Below the pieces are notes generated by a model. That model was given only the letters and a program-made list of their open reading frames with translations, was not told the origin of the DNA and searched no databases. Shown here one piece after another: positions 37,157-48,322 of a stretch of DNA of 64,000 bases (the first letter of the stretch is position 1; every line of letters starts with the position of its first letter). This stretch comes from Lonicera japonica (lineage: Eukaryota > Streptophyta > Magnoliopsida > Dipsacales > Caprifoliaceae): assembly GCA_021464415.1 (NCBI GenBank), contig CM038466.1:29790833-29854832 (forward strand). Direction: 5' to 3'. Both the position numbers and the translations under genes were made by a program.

Positions 37157-38723
37157 TGTAGACACCCCGATCCGTGACCCCCGCAAGAACCCTAACGACC
37201 TTCGAGAACTACTATTTTGGGTCCGGGACCCACCCGAGGACCCTAAACTACACTAGGAGGGTTTGTCGGGCAACAAACTTGTTTTTTAGAGAGATTGTCG
37301 CATGACATGTTACACTGTCGCGCGACAATCCCTAATAGGTCGCGCGACAATCCCACTATGTCGCGCAACAATCCCCCTCTGCACCAGACCATCCACTTTT
37401 TGACACATCAGTCTGTCAGAACCATCACTTCAGCCGTTTGTCGCGCGACATTGGGCACATGTCGCGCGACATATCACAGTGTCGCGCGACATTTGCCTTT
37501 TTTAGGGAAATGTCGCGCGACAATCTCTCCCGAGCAGTATAAATAGGCCAACACCCCCAAGGGTTCAGGGGCAGCAATTGGAATCTGAGAATTTGGAGCT
37601 TTAGATCTGATTTTTATCAAGCATTTTTCTACTATTATCTTATTTCTGAAGAATTATCGAATATATCCTCGACACTCGACGTGTCCTGTCTCTGGAATCG
37701 ATTTCTCAGAAATATCTGAAGAAAGAGAAGATTATTATCGCCAGAGATCCCTCTGCCGTATTATATTTTCTTTCCTATTATTATTCTCGTCGGGAAGGTA
37801 AAGAAAGTCCATTCTAGTATTTAAAATTAGATATCTGTGTACTTGTTTTACTTCTGTTATTCTGTCCACGTTTTATTTGAATAAACTTATTGTCAAGTTA
37901 CAAATAGTCTATCGTTTTCGACACAAAAAGACCCTGATAAAACTACTTTCAAAACCAGAAGAGTAAGTACATTATCGTCCGGATAAACCCTGTTTTCAAA
38001 CCCCGGACCGATAAAAGACTTATCTAGGAATTAAAATCCACACATCCTGTCTTTTTCATAGACTGCGATGTGTCTGATAAACTCTCTTCAAAGAGTTCTA
38101 ATTCCATATTGAATGAGTCCCGACATAAAGATCCGAACTTTTCCAAAATAATCACAACTCGAGAAAACCGTCATTATCTGAGGAAATAATACGAAATACT
38201 CTTTCAAAATAAAAGGTTTTTGTCATTTGTCATTTACATCTTCTAAATTATAAAAACATCGGATCTCGGAATACAAAGGTTTTCACCCCTTTTTTTCTCG
38301 TTTTTCTCGAGAATTAGGGTTTTCTTTTAGAAAGTAGTAGACTATCGGTAAAAGCATCCAAGTTTTTCAACATAGAATAAATATATAAGTCCACTAGAGA
38401 CCGAAAGGGCGGAATGGGTGCTTAACACCTTCCCAAACCGTAATATAGTTCCCGAACCCTATAGAATCCTGGTTTTGCAGACAAACGTGTAAAGAAAGGC
38501 TTGTCTATAGCCTTCCCCCTTACACAACCTTTTTGTCCGTTTTCTCGTAAAACGTACTGGCGACTCTGAACGAACCCCTTTGCATCTAGAATAGACGTAG
38601 GGACACCCGATATGAATTATCAAAACAAACTCCAAGCAAATGGAACGACGGGATCCTTTCCGACGTTTCAGACCACCACGAACGGGGACGAGACCCGGGG
38701 GGTCGCATTTGCGGATTCTCACA
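37157..38723 (+). repeat. Tat element 5' LTR
   Basis: 1567 bp, TGTAGACACC to GATTCTCACA. It contains a palindrome cluster and a TATA box (separate entries). One G separates it from the PBS. Confidence 0.95.
37264..37545 (+). promoter_or_regulatory. 5' LTR promoter: nine TGTCGCGCGACA-type palindromes and TATA box
   Basis: Sites start at 37264, 37296, 37316, 37338, 37359, 37439, 37460, 37480 and 37511. Those at 37316, 37439, 37460, 37480 and 37511 are perfect TGTCGCGCGACA; the others have one or two changes. Start-to-start spacing is 32, 20, 22, 21, 80, 21, 20 and 31 bp, mostly near whole helical turns. The last site ends 15 bp before TATAAATA (37538-37545). The motif is built of three CpGs, so binding could depend on methylation. 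The binding protein is unknown. Confidence 0.75.
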
Positions 38724-38724
38724 G

Positions 38725-38742
38725 TGGCGACTCTGCTGGGGA
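38725..38742 (+). other. Tat primer-binding site (tRNA-Arg type)
   Basis: TGGCGACTCTGCTGGGGA, the primer site usual for Ogre/Tat elements, one base after the LTR. Confidence 0.9.
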
Positions 38743-39470
38743 GGCTTGTTAGAAAACTAGACTCTTATATGTGGACCTTTATTTATCTGTTGAATACTTG
38801 CTTTTACTGCTTTCCCTACTCATGTTAATTGATTGAGAAGAAACCTTTTTCTAAAAATGGGAGTTTTTCAAAGAATACGTAACAAAGATAATGATATTTG
38901 TAAACCCAACCTTTTTCACACGCACTATCACAAATCATGCATTGGTTCTACGAGTGTGAATTTACCCCAAACCCTCGGAAGTATTATAAGTGAGTAGGGA
39001 GTTGGCTTGCTTGGGCCAACATAAACCGAAAGCATTTACTTCCACTCTCCTTGGCCAAGTACGCCCCCGAGGTATATCGAGTGACGAGAACACTCACGTA
39101 CCCGGGAAGTATATCAAAAGATTCTTGCACGTACCCGCCCTTAGGGTATATCGTAAGGTCTTGCCAAAAAGGAGGGAGCCTGAAGCCTTAACCGTTCGTA
39201 CACCTGCGCTGCATATAAGATCGAGTTAAAACACTTGTCAAACAGCCGTAGGGGATGTACCACTTTACGGCTTACTTTTCGACACCCTTTTTAAATCCGA
39301 GGCTCTTCTCGGCAATTTTTAGTGGTTCTTTTGGCAAAAATCGAGTCGCATCACAGTCTTCCTTCATCTTCGCCACGTGGTTTCGTCTACAGTCGTGAAG
39401 CAACAACAGACTGGAAGGTTGGGCCGGCCGTGATCGCACCGAAAGACTAGTAAGACCAAGCACACCTGAA
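38743..39470 (+). other. Tat 5' untranslated leader
   Basis: 728 bp between the PBS and the gag start. No coding frame is supported. The extra sense ORF1 found upstream of gag in Ogre proper is not seen. Confidence 0.65.
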
Positions 39471-40964
39471 ATGGCCGATGAACGCGAGAATCGAGAGACA
39501 GATCAGAGCCTAGCCGAGGCATCATCAGCTCAGCCAACCCTAGCCGAAATGCACTGTTTACTCATGACCGTCAGCAGGGATCTGGCAAACCTCTCGAACG
39601 AGCAACAGGGTACCCGGATCCGAATAGAAGAATTATCAGCCGAACGAACTGCACCACCGGGGTTTGATCGACTACCGCCGAATCGAGATCCGAACCAAGG
39701 ACAGTCTTCACAAGTACTCCCCCCAGTTCAAGGAACCAATCCACCCCAAACGGGCCCTATCGTAGCTGGTCCCGTTCAAACCGACCCCAACAATCAGAAC
39801 CAATGGGCCCCAGATTCAGGCCCCACTTATCAACAGCAAGAGCCACCCATAGTCTGGCCACAACCCCAAGTACAACCCGGTTTTGACCCCCAATACCAAC
39901 CATGGCCATAAGTCCCCGCAAGACCTATCCCACCACCGGCCCCAGTGGCCCCTCCCAATGAGTACCCAGACATCAACCGACTCCGGGCAGTGTACGCAGA
40001 ATCGGTTATAGCTCGGGAACAGCCCGATGAGGTGTCAAGAGAGAGCGAAGAAATGAAGAAATTGAAAGAGCAGATGAAGGTTCTGCAAAGAGGGGTTTCT
40101 CTGATAAAAGGGGCAGACGAGATCACAGACATGAACGCCTTTTCCCTCTACCCAGAAGCCAGACTACCTCAAGGATTTAAGCTCCCCTCTATCACCAAAT
40201 TCACTGGAACCACACCCCTCAAAACTCATCTCCAATCCTACATCAGATCCATGCAAGTGTCCGGTTGTGGAGAGCCGGAGCTAGCTCAGGCTTTTCACAT
40301 GACTCTCACGGGGGCCGCCCTGAGATGGTTCTTCGATCTAGAGAAACACCACACAAAAACTTGGGGAGATATCGTCAAAGAGTTCATGACAAAGTACGGG
40401 TCCAACGAGAGTTTGGAAATTACCCGTAAACACCTGGAGATGGCCAAGCAAGGCGAGAAAGAGAGCTTCAGCGACTTTGTCACCCGCTGGAGGGAAATGG
40501 CATCCCAAATGTCCAAACGGCCCGACGAAGAAGAGCAGTTGGAAATCAAACAGAAGAATTTTTCTCCAGCTGTATTGAACTGCATGGGAAAGCATGTATT
40601 CCCACACTTCAGAGCCCTGTTGAGTATGGGGTCACAAGTAGAGGAGGAATTGGCCAAAAAGGCGGAAACGGATACCAAAAAGGCCTCTTACACCGGAAGA
40701 AAGACGGCCACTCCAGCCGTAAACCAACTAAGCTCGTACCCGTATCAACAAAACCCATTCCAGCAGTCACCGCAAGTCCCCCCAATGAATTGGCCTACGC
40801 AGGGAGACTCTTCAAACACCGAGGCCAAGAAAAGGAGAAATTTCTGCACCCTCCCCACTACTCTGGTTAAGAGCCTGGAACTACTCCAAAAAGCCGGACT
40901 AGTCACTCCACTCAACCCACGCCCCCCCACCAAACCCTATTCCCAACACTTGGAGAATGAATGA
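39471..40964 (+). pseudogene. Tat gag, one in-frame stop and a C7 frameshift
   Basis: One frame of about 497 codons, broken by TAA at 39909-39911. Part 1 (39471-39911) starts MADERENRE and is Pro/Gln-rich. Part 2 (from 39945 at its first Met, but the frame is continuous) holds the retrotransposon-gag domain with SITKFTGTT, LTGAALRWFFDL and EFMTKYG (about 40180-40400). The stop is one C-to-T step from CAA. The frame then ends early at 40964. A one-base shift at a run of seven C (about 40923-40929) would carry translation into the next frame. Gag builds the virus-like particle; this copy could not make full-length Gag without help. Confidence 0.85.
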
Positions 40965-41412
40965 GAACTGTGCGTACCATCAAGCGGCAGGCCATGACAC
41001 GGAACGCTGTTTAGCTCTCCGCCATCGAATCCAGGACCTCATTGAAGCCGGAACCATCCCCGCACCCGGCGGGCCAAATGTTACCAACAACCCCCTCCCC
41101 AATCATGCTCCCCCTGCAGGAATTAACGCATTGACCACTGATGAAGGCTTTGATCCCGTAGGACTCATTCGGGATGATCCAGCCTATAAGGCGCCCGTTA
41201 TTCTACCAGCAAAAGCACAAGTTGCCCCAGGCCTCAACCCAATAATTGACCAATGGATGGCCAAGATGAACTTCCTACCTGGGCAGGGCTTAGGAAAGAC
41301 AAATCAGGGAATCTCGCAACCACTCACAATCAAAACCAATCCCGGGAAAGCTGGGATATGGATGGACCCAAGACAAGAAAAAACAACCATGGAAACCCCG
41401 ACCCCCCCATAA
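40957..41412 (+). pseudogene. Tat gag C-terminus/pro N-terminus with CYH-type knuckle and G-patch
   Basis: A 151-codon frame in the +1 frame relative to gag. It starts with a Tat-style zinc-knuckle-like block (CAYHQAAGHDTERC) followed by an IQDLIEAG segment. Near its end it has a G-patch-like block (LPGQGLGKTNQGI). It stops at 41410-41412. A second run of seven C (about 41402-41408) sits just before the stop; a one-base shift there leads into the pol frame. Both breaks are in the same direction, as one extra C in each run would produce. Confidence 0.8.
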
Positions 41413-41425
41413 GGAGACAATCTGT

Positions 41426-44400
41426 ATGACAGAAACCTCCTCCGGGACTTTCAGTTGGTCGGCAGAGCCAGAGTCGTCAGAAGCTTCGGAGGGATCAGAC
41501 CCAACATCCCTTTGGATACAACAGATTACCCACTCAGGAAAGGTATACCAGCCACCACCGATGGATGCCGAGAAATCACCACCTCCTAAGGAAGTAGGAG
41601 AAGACCGAGTACTGGAACAGTTGAAGAAAACCCAGGCACACATCACCATTTGGGGTCTCTTGGTTGCCTCCAAACCTCACAGGACCGCCTTCATTAAACT
41701 CCTAGATGAGGCTGCCATATCGCCAGACTCCACGCCCGAACAGCTGCCAAACATGATCGGGTCACTCACAGTCCAAAGAAGTCTGTCATTTTCAGATGAA
41801 AACTTGTCTCCATTGGGGAGAAAACACAGCCTGGCTCTCCACATCACCGTCCGAACCCGAGGGAAGATCTTGCCACAAGTCCTCATCGACAATGGGTCGA
41901 CCATAAATGTTTGCCCCCTGAAGACTACCAGATGCTTGGGTATCTTGGATTCAGAGCTTTCACCATCCGCCGTAACCGTCAGGGCCTATGATAATACCAG
42001 GAGGGCCGTTCTGGGTTCTCTGAAGCTTGATCTCATGGTCGGTCCCGGAAGCTTTCCAGCCGATTTTCAAATCATAGACATCCCCTCCAGTTTTAATCTA
42101 CTGTTGGGAAGGGCATGGCTACACGACATAGGAGCACTCCCCTCCTCCTTACACCAGAAGATCAAGATACCGTTCGAGGGGAACGTAATCACCATCCAAG
42201 GAGATCCTGAAAGGACCTTGGCAGACCTGGAATTTCCGGTTTTAAGCATCGGGAGTCAGAGTATACAGTTGGAAGGCTTTTCTTACGAGCCTCAAGTACA
42301 AACTCTCAACACCCAGATAATCGAATATCTTCCCCCTGACAATATCCCCGGTCTCAGCACCAAGATCACGAATATGCTGAGAATGATGAAATACTTGCCT
42401 GGAGCCGGTCTGGGAATGGGACAGCCAGGACTACTTCAAGCCTTGGAACCAGTAACGAGGTACGAAAGGGAAGGTTTGGGGTACCAACACACTGAAGAGG
42501 ACGATCAACAAAAAAGAGGCCGAGGGCATCAGTATCCGAGTTTCAGCTCTCTGAACGGATTCTTTATCAAAGAAGGAGAGGACTTCCCCTTTTGCGGCTT
42601 CCAGGAGCTTTGGAGAAACACCGACGGAGAGAACCTTCCTGGATGGAAAATCTTCTATGAAGAGGACCTCTATATCAAGGAGAACACCGTACACAGCTTC
42701 TCTACCAAGTTGACAATCGGGCCGAAGGAAGAAAGTGAAGACAGGAAAGGCGAAGAGGAAGAAATGATCGGAGATCTCTTCGACATCATGGCTCTGGGGG
42801 ATGATGAGCCAAGAGACGATCCTGTACACTTGATATACGCTGATCCAGACTACCAAAGGGAAGGGGAAAAGAGCGAAATTGTAAGGGTGAGAGATAAGAG
42901 TGAGGGTAAGAGGGAGTTTCTCTTAAATGAACTTTTTAAACTCGTACCTGTAAAATCTATTATCAATGAAGAAAACTCTGTTTTTCATTCTGTAATTGCT
43001 TATATGGAATTGGAAAGATTGAACGAACACCCTGAACGGGAGGAGCAGCGTATACAAAGCGAGGAAGGAGACACTCTTGTGATTAACCTCGGAACAGAGG
43101 AGGAAAGAAGAGAGGTCCGCATTGGGGCAAGCCTAAGTGAGACAGAAAGAGAAGAATTCACACAAACTCTGAAAGAGTATGTGGATGTCTTCGCCTGGTC
43201 TTATGCGGATATGCCAGGTTTAAACAGCCAGATAGTCATGCACGAGATACACACCAAGCCAGAATTTAGGCCCGTCAAGCAGAAGCTGAGGAAACTTACG
43301 CCAGAATGGTCCTTAAAAGTGAAAGAAGAGGTGATGAAACAATTAAGTGTGGGTTTCTTACGGGTGATCGAATACCCTTCGTGGTTAGCCAACATCGTGC
43401 CTGTTCCAAAAGCTAATGGGAAAGTCCGCATGTGTGTGGATTACCGGGATCTCAATAAAGCTTGTCTAAAAGACGATTTTCCCTTGCCCAACATCGATTT
43501 AATAGTAGATAATACTGCCAACCACGCCCTGAAGTCATTTGTGGATGGTTTTGCCGGATATAACCAGATCAAGATGCACCCAGATCACCAAGAGAAAACA
43601 ACATTCATCACACCGTGGGGAACATACTGCTACACAATTATGCCATTTGGGCTAAAGAACGCCGGGGCAACGTATCAGAGGGCAGCTACGGCTATCTTTC
43701 ACGACATGATTCACAAAGAAGTAGAGGTGTATGTAGACGACATGATAATCAAGTCAAAAGAGAGGAAAGGCCATGTACCAGCCTTGCGAGCCTTCTTTGA
43801 TCGGCTCCGCCAATATCAGATGAGACTCAACCCGCAGAAATGTGTGTTCGGGGTAACCAAAGGAAAACTCCTGGGATATGTCGTCAGTAAGAAGGGAATC
43901 GAGGTGGACCCCGCTAAAGTTCAAGCTATCCAAGACATGCCTAAACCTCGTACCGAGAAAGAAGTCCGAGGATTTTTGGGTAATCTGCAGTACATCAGTA
44001 GGTTCATCTCTCAGCTCACTCAAACTTGCGAGCCCATCTTCAAACTCCTGAGGAAATCTTCACCAGGAGAGTGGGACGGCCAGTGCCAAGAAGCTTTTGA
44101 TAGAATCAAAGAATACCTCTCCAAACCCCCAGTGTTAGCCCCGCCCCAGACCGGACTGCCACTAATCTTATACCTAACCGTCACTGATTCGGCTGCGGGA
44201 GCAATGCTAGCCCAGCACCTGACCGATACCCGGAAGGAGCAGGCCATCTATTTCCTCAGCAAAAAGCTGTCCCCGTTTGAGATAAACTACACACCATTGG
44301 AGAAATCATGTACCGCTCTCGTCTGGGTAACACAGAAACTACGGCACTATATGCTAGTTTTCCCAGTCATCCTGGCATCACGGATCGATCCATTGAAATA

Positions 44401-46342
44401 CCTCTTCGAGAAACCGGCTCTCTCGAACCGAATGGCAAAATGGTTGTTTCTACTCTCCGAATTCGACATCACCTACATGACCCAAAAGGCAGTCAAAGGC
44501 AAGATCATAGCTGATTACCTGGCCCACAATCCGATATTAGGAGACATGCTAGAAGAAGCCGAGTTCCCGGACGAAACCATCATGAACGTCGAGATCGATG
44601 AAGACTGGAAGTTGTACTTTGACGGGGCCGCTAATCGAAACGGAAACGGGATAGGCATCCTGTTAGTTTCTCCGGACCAAACTCACTCCCCGGTATCATA
44701 TCGTCTGGACTTTTTCTGCACCAACAACATGGCCGAATATGAAGCATGCATACTCGGGTTAGAGATCGCTCTTCAAAAGGGTATAAAGAGAATACAGGTA
44801 TACGGAGATTCAGCACTAGTGGTCCACCAAGTTCTGAAGGAATGGAAGATCAGAGATGAGAAATTAGTCCCTTACCTCGCCCGACTAGAGGATGTCGCAG
44901 GAAAGTTCGAGCGTGTGGAGTTTTACTATATCCCCAGGTCCCAGAACAGTTTTGCTGACGCATTGGCAACCCTGGCATCTATGATCGATATTCCGGAGGG
45001 GATGGAAGAAATAACCCTCACGGTACAAAAGAAATCAGGACCCGCGCACTGCATTACCCTTGAGGTAGAAACTGAAAAAAACGGTGACTCGACCGTTTGG
45101 TTTTATGACATCTGGAACCTTCTGAAGAACCACCAGTATCCCGAGGAAACAAACAAGAGAACGCGGGTCACCCTCAGAAGACTAGCATCAGGATTCATAC
45201 TCTGTGCCGGAAGATTATATAAAAGGAACTATAACAGGACTCATCTTCAATGTCTCACCGAAGAAGAATCGGTTAGAATGATGGATCAGATACATGGGGG
45301 CGATTGCGGACCTCATATGAGCGGGTATACACTTGCCCGCAAGATCATCAGGCAAGGGTATTTCTGGTCTACCTTACAAACCGACTGTGCTGACCATGTA
45401 CGCCGTTGTCACAAATGCCAAATCTATGCTAAATCCCAGAAGCTTCCTCCAAAAGAGTTGTACAACATGACTGCTCCCTGGCCTTTCGCAGCTTGGGGAA
45501 TCGACGTCATAGGGAAAATCTCGCCCAAAGCCAGCAACGGCCATGAATTCATACTAGTAGCCATCGACTACTTCACCAAATGGGTGGAAGCCGAGTCTTA
45601 CCAGACCCTGGATGCCAGGAAAGTTGCCCGATTCATCAAAAGGAATATTGTCTGCCGATATGGGGTCCCACACGAGATCATCTCAGATAACGGCACCCAC
45701 TTCGAAGGAGAAGCTAATACAGTCATGGAGGAATACGGTATCACCCGACACAAATCTTCGCCATATAAACCACAAACCAATGGGGCAGTTGAAGCCGCCA
45801 ACAAGAATTTGAAGAATATCCTAAGCAAGATGACCGACACCTGCCGGGACTGGCCGGAGAAATTACCATATGCATTGTGGGGATACCGCACCACCGAGAG
45901 GGTCTCCACCGGGGCAACCCCGTTCTCGCTGACATACGGGATGGAAGCAGTCCTCCCTGTTGAGTTAGAGGTCCCTTCCCTCAGAGTAATGCTAGAGAAT
46001 CAAGTCAATGAACTGGAGTGGGTCCAGGCACGATATAACGAGCTAGCCCTATTGGATGAGAAAAGATTGAAAGCAGCATACCACCATCAAGGGTATCAGA
46101 AGAGAATCGCTCGAGCATTTAACCAGAGAGTGAAAACTCGGGGTATCAATGAAAATGACATCGTGTTGAAAGAAATTCGAGAGCCAACCAGAGATCCGAG
46201 GGGTAAGTTCGGGCAGAAGTGGACAGGGCCGTATATCGTCAAAAAAATCGATACAGGGGGCGCCGCTATACTCACTGACTTAGACGGGCAGTTACTACAT
46301 TCACCAGTCAACATGGACCGACTAAAGAAGTATTATCAATAG
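41426..46342 (+). CDS. Tat/Ogre-type pol polyprotein (PR-RT-RH-aRH-IN)
   Basis: 1638 codons, open throughout. Protease with DNGS at D155 (Tat elements often vary the DTG). A G-patch-like block MMKYLPGAGLGMG near residue 318. An acidic linker. RT with FVDGFAGYNQ and YVDD at 769-772. A first RNase H whose Asp positions look degenerate. An archaeal-type RNase H with YFDGAANRNG (D1066) and NMAEYEA, diagnostic of Tat. Integrase with a zinc-binding region (HGGDCGPH, CHKCQ) and D1360, D1421 and E1456. The last spacing is D-X34-E, one residue short of the usual 35. The true start is probably upstream through the gag-pro frames; the ATG at 41426 is only the first in frame. Confidence 0.93.
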   Translation: MTETSSGTFSWSAEPESSEASEGSDPTSLWIQQITHSGKVYQPPPMDAEKSPPPKEVGEDRVLEQLKKTQAHITIWGLLVASKPHRTAFIKLLDEAAISPDSTPEQLPNMIGSLTVQRSLSFSDENLSPLGRKHSLALHITVRTRGKILPQVLIDNGSTINVCPLKTTRCLGILDSELSPSAVTVRAYDNTRRAVLGSLKLDLMVGPGSFPADFQIIDIPSSFNLLLGRAWLHDIGALPSSLHQKIKIPFEGNVITIQGDPERTLADLEFPVLSIGSQSIQLEGFSYEPQVQTLNTQIIEYLPPDNIPGLSTKITNMLRMMKYLPGAGLGMGQPGLLQALEPVTRYEREGLGYQHTEEDDQQKRGRGHQYPSFSSLNGFFIKEGEDFPFCGFQELWRNTDGENLPGWKIFYEEDLYIKENTVHSFSTKLTIGPKEESEDRKGEEEEMIGDLFDIMALGDDEPRDDPVHLIYADPDYQREGEKSEIVRVRDKSEGKREFLLNELFKLVPVKSIINEENSVFHSVIAYMELERLNEHPEREEQRIQSEEGDTLVINLGTEEERREVRIGASLSETEREEFTQTLKEYVDVFAWSYADMPGLNSQIVMHEIHTKPEFRPVKQKLRKLTPEWSLKVKEEVMKQLSVGFLRVIEYPSWLANIVPVPKANGKVRMCVDYRDLNKACLKDDFPLPNIDLIVDNTANHALKSFVDGFAGYNQIKMHPDHQEKTTFITPWGTYCYTIMPFGLKNAGATYQRAATAIFHDMIHKEVEVYVDDMIIKSKERKGHVPALRAFFDRLRQYQMRLNPQKCVFGVTKGKLLGYVVSKKGIEVDPAKVQAIQDMPKPRTEKEVRGFLGNLQYISRFISQLTQTCEPIFKLLRKSSPGEWDGQCQEAFDRIKEYLSKPPVLAPPQTGLPLILYLTVTDSAAGAMLAQHLTDTRKEQAIYFLSKKLSPFEINYTPLEKSCTALVWVTQKLRHYMLVFPVILASRIDPLKYLFEKPALSNRMAKWLFLLSEFDITYMTQKAVKGKIIADYLAHNPILGDMLEEAEFPDETIMNVEIDEDWKLYFDGAANRNGNGIGILLVSPDQTHSPVSYRLDFFCTNNMAEYEACILGLEIALQKGIKRIQVYGDSALVVHQVLKEWKIRDEKLVPYLARLEDVAGKFERVEFYYIPRSQNSFADALATLASMIDIPEGMEEITLTVQKKSGPAHCITLEVETEKNGDSTVWFYDIWNLLKNHQYPEETNKRTRVTLRRLASGFILCAGRLYKRNYNRTHLQCLTEEESVRMMDQIHGGDCGPHMSGYTLARKIIRQGYFWSTLQTDCADHVRRCHKCQIYAKSQKLPPKELYNMTAPWPFAAWGIDVIGKISPKASNGHEFILVAIDYFTKWVEAESYQTLDARKVARFIKRNIVCRYGVPHEIISDNGTHFEGEANTVMEEYGITRHKSSPYKPQTNGAVEAANKNLKNILSKMTDTCRDWPEKLPYALWGYRTTERVSTGATPFSLTYGMEAVLPVELEVPSLRVMLENQVNELEWVQARYNELALLDEKRLKAAYHHQGYQKRIARAFNQRVKTRGINENDIVLKEIREPTRDPRGKFGQKWTGPYIVKKIDTGGAAILTDLDGQLLHSPVNMDRLKKYYQ

Positions 46343-46571
46343 GCACAACATGTATAAGAACTACGTAAACCTGAGCCCCAACTCGAATATTGTATCTTGG
46401 AAAAATCAAAAAGGGGGAACGTAGGCAACCTGAGAAGTGACTTCAGGCCCGGTTTAAAGCTTTGTAAAGAAATTTATTTCTCATAAAAAGTCCCTTCATA
46501 TGTTATTAAAAAGGTGGTTCAGAACACCGAAAATTACAAAGGAAGTACAGCATACAAGAAGAAACTAATCC
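46343..46571 (+). other. Tat spacer between pol stop and antisense gene A
   Basis: 229 bp. It contains AAAAAGGGGGAACG (46409-46422), a possible secondary purine-rich tract. The sense pol and antisense gene A converge here. Confidence 0.5.
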
Positions 46572-47822
46572 CTAGGGGGTTGGCCACACTGGGTCCTCAG
46601 CGGCCAAATCAATACGAGCCTCGTCCAGAATCTGGTACGCAAAGACAATGCCATCCTCTGTAGGCTCAGAATCCATGAATCGGAACCACTCCATTTGAAA
46701 GGGGTCATCAATCAGCTCTCCTTCTAGAGATTGCCAGCAAGAACGGATGATGTCAGCCCGGAGGGGCCTGGAAATACCGAAACGAGCATAGTTAAACTGC
46801 CGAGTCAACCGAGCACGCCATATCCTCTCTACTGATAGGGAGACATGCTGGGTCACAAATTTAGACTCAGAGGAGAAGTTGTTCAGGCCAAGAGAAATAT
46901 CCTGAGGAACGTTGAACTGCCGAAGAAGACGACCTGGGAGATAAAAGAAGGTAAACCAGAGCCCACGGAGCCGGACATAATTCTGTCCCCCGGTACTAAG
47001 CACCATCGCCCTCAACTTCCACCAAGGAATGTTCCACCGTATGGAACGAAAGTTCTCCGAAAACTACACCGTCCAATCAGAGGAAGACATGGTCAAAGCA
47101 CCAAAGAGAGGACGATGGAAGAAATGAGTCGGATTGTCGAGCCGAACCCCGTTGAAGCCCACCGATCGGAAACGCTCCAAGAGCCACATATATAGCAAAC
47201 GCGGACTTCCCCTAAAGAAGGGTGAAGCCCCCCTTTGAATATCATCCAGGCCATTCAAAGTCTCTGCGAGAACAATGGGCACTATGGACTCTCCATTTCT
47301 AGCATGATAGATCAAACTCAAGATAGTCGGATCCACACGGGAAGAACCTGTCACCAGCAGCATATCAGAGACAAGACAGATCAAGGCCGCCGCAGTACGC
47401 CCCACACTGTAAGAGTCTCTATCTTCATAACGATGAAAAAACCTCACCATTTTGTAGAGGTCAAGGAGCCCGTCGACAATAAAACCATCACAGGCCGCTG
47501 GGGGAATGGCTAACAGAGCAATCAACATATCTCGAGGACCGATTTCTTCTATGGGGACTGCCAACGGGAGACAGACGTCAGAACGTAGCAGCCAGGAAAA
47601 CTCCTCATAAGTCGGGCAGAGCTCGTCAAGCCCAAAACGGAAAAGGTGATCCACAGGGCTCCAAAAATGCAAAGCGCCTAACAAAAAGGAAAAATCTACA
47701 GGGCGATGACGCCAGCCCGCCAAAGGACTGAATGCACCGAAGTTCAAGCCGTTTTCAGAAGATACCAAAGCATCCCGAGCATTAATGAAAGAAAAATCAG
47801 AGTTTGTACGATAGGAAGACAT
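46572..47822 (-). pseudogene. Tat antisense gene A: single-exon frame with PMD/DUF7745-like signature, one amber stop
   Basis: A 417-codon frame from ATG at 47822 to 46572, with one in-frame TAG at 47066-47064. The TAG could come from CAG by one C-to-T change. The block FWSPVDHLFRFG...CPTYEEFSWLL (about residues 53-80) resembles plant transposon-associated proteins of the plant-mobile-domain/DUF7745 type; I cannot choose between them. The second half has no motif I know. It converges on pol and has its own TATA box and palindrome cluster upstream, so it looks like an independent transcription unit. Function unknown; similar antisense frames are known in Retand/Grande-like Tat elements. Confidence 0.75.
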
Positions 47823-47861
47823 TTTGGGAGAGGTGTGGAGATGAAGGAAGGAAGATGGGTG

Positions 47862-48003
47862 TATTTATAGCAAAAAGGAGTGCCCTGTACCTGTTTGTCG
47901 CGCGACAAATCCACTTCCAAGGGGAAGTGTCGCGCGACAAATCCACTTTCAAGGGGAAGTGTCGCGCGACAAACCCATGTCCAGAAGGGATTGTCGCACG
48001 ACA
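47862..48003 (-). promoter_or_regulatory. Promoter of antisense gene A: four palindromes and TATA box
   Basis: Minus-strand TATAAATA at 47869-47862, 40 bp before the ATG. Upstream are TGTCGCGCGACA at 47896, 47928 and 47960 and TGTCGCACGACA at 47992, spaced exactly 32 bp. The sites sit in a diverged 32-bp tandem repeat. Same design as the LTR promoter but facing the other way. Confidence 0.75.
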
Positions 48004-48322
48004 AACCCATCTAGGGGCACCCTACTTTTGTTTTCCTTATACATAATAGTCATCTTTGCCAAAAGAATCACTTCTGGATGCTTTCTTGTTCTCACTTTGT
48101 TCTCTTTTGCAGGAAACATAAATATCACTACGCTACAAGGTATAGCTTCTAAAAAATGTTGACTCTTATATATGTATCTTTCACAGACAGAGAATAAGAG
48201 TATAAACAGACACAAAAGATATTTTATAAATCCAACAAAAGAACAGTTTTTAAAGACTAAAAAATCCGTCTAAAATAAATACATATCTGTCCAAACTAAC
48301 ACTAAAATGCAGAAAAGGAAAA
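48004..48322. other. Spacer between antisense genes A and B
   Basis: AT-rich DNA downstream of gene B and upstream of the gene A promoter. No feature recognised; it could hold the gene B polyadenylation region. Confidence 0.45.

Noticed and set aside
41290..46314. Minus-strand open frames under Tat pol
   Set aside because: They are shadows of the well-supported pol frame; none has a motif of its own.
47804..48215. Short plus and minus frames rich in CRAT/SRD-like peptides (also at 37295, 53356, 54815)
   Set aside because: They are translations of the palindrome clusters, not proteins.
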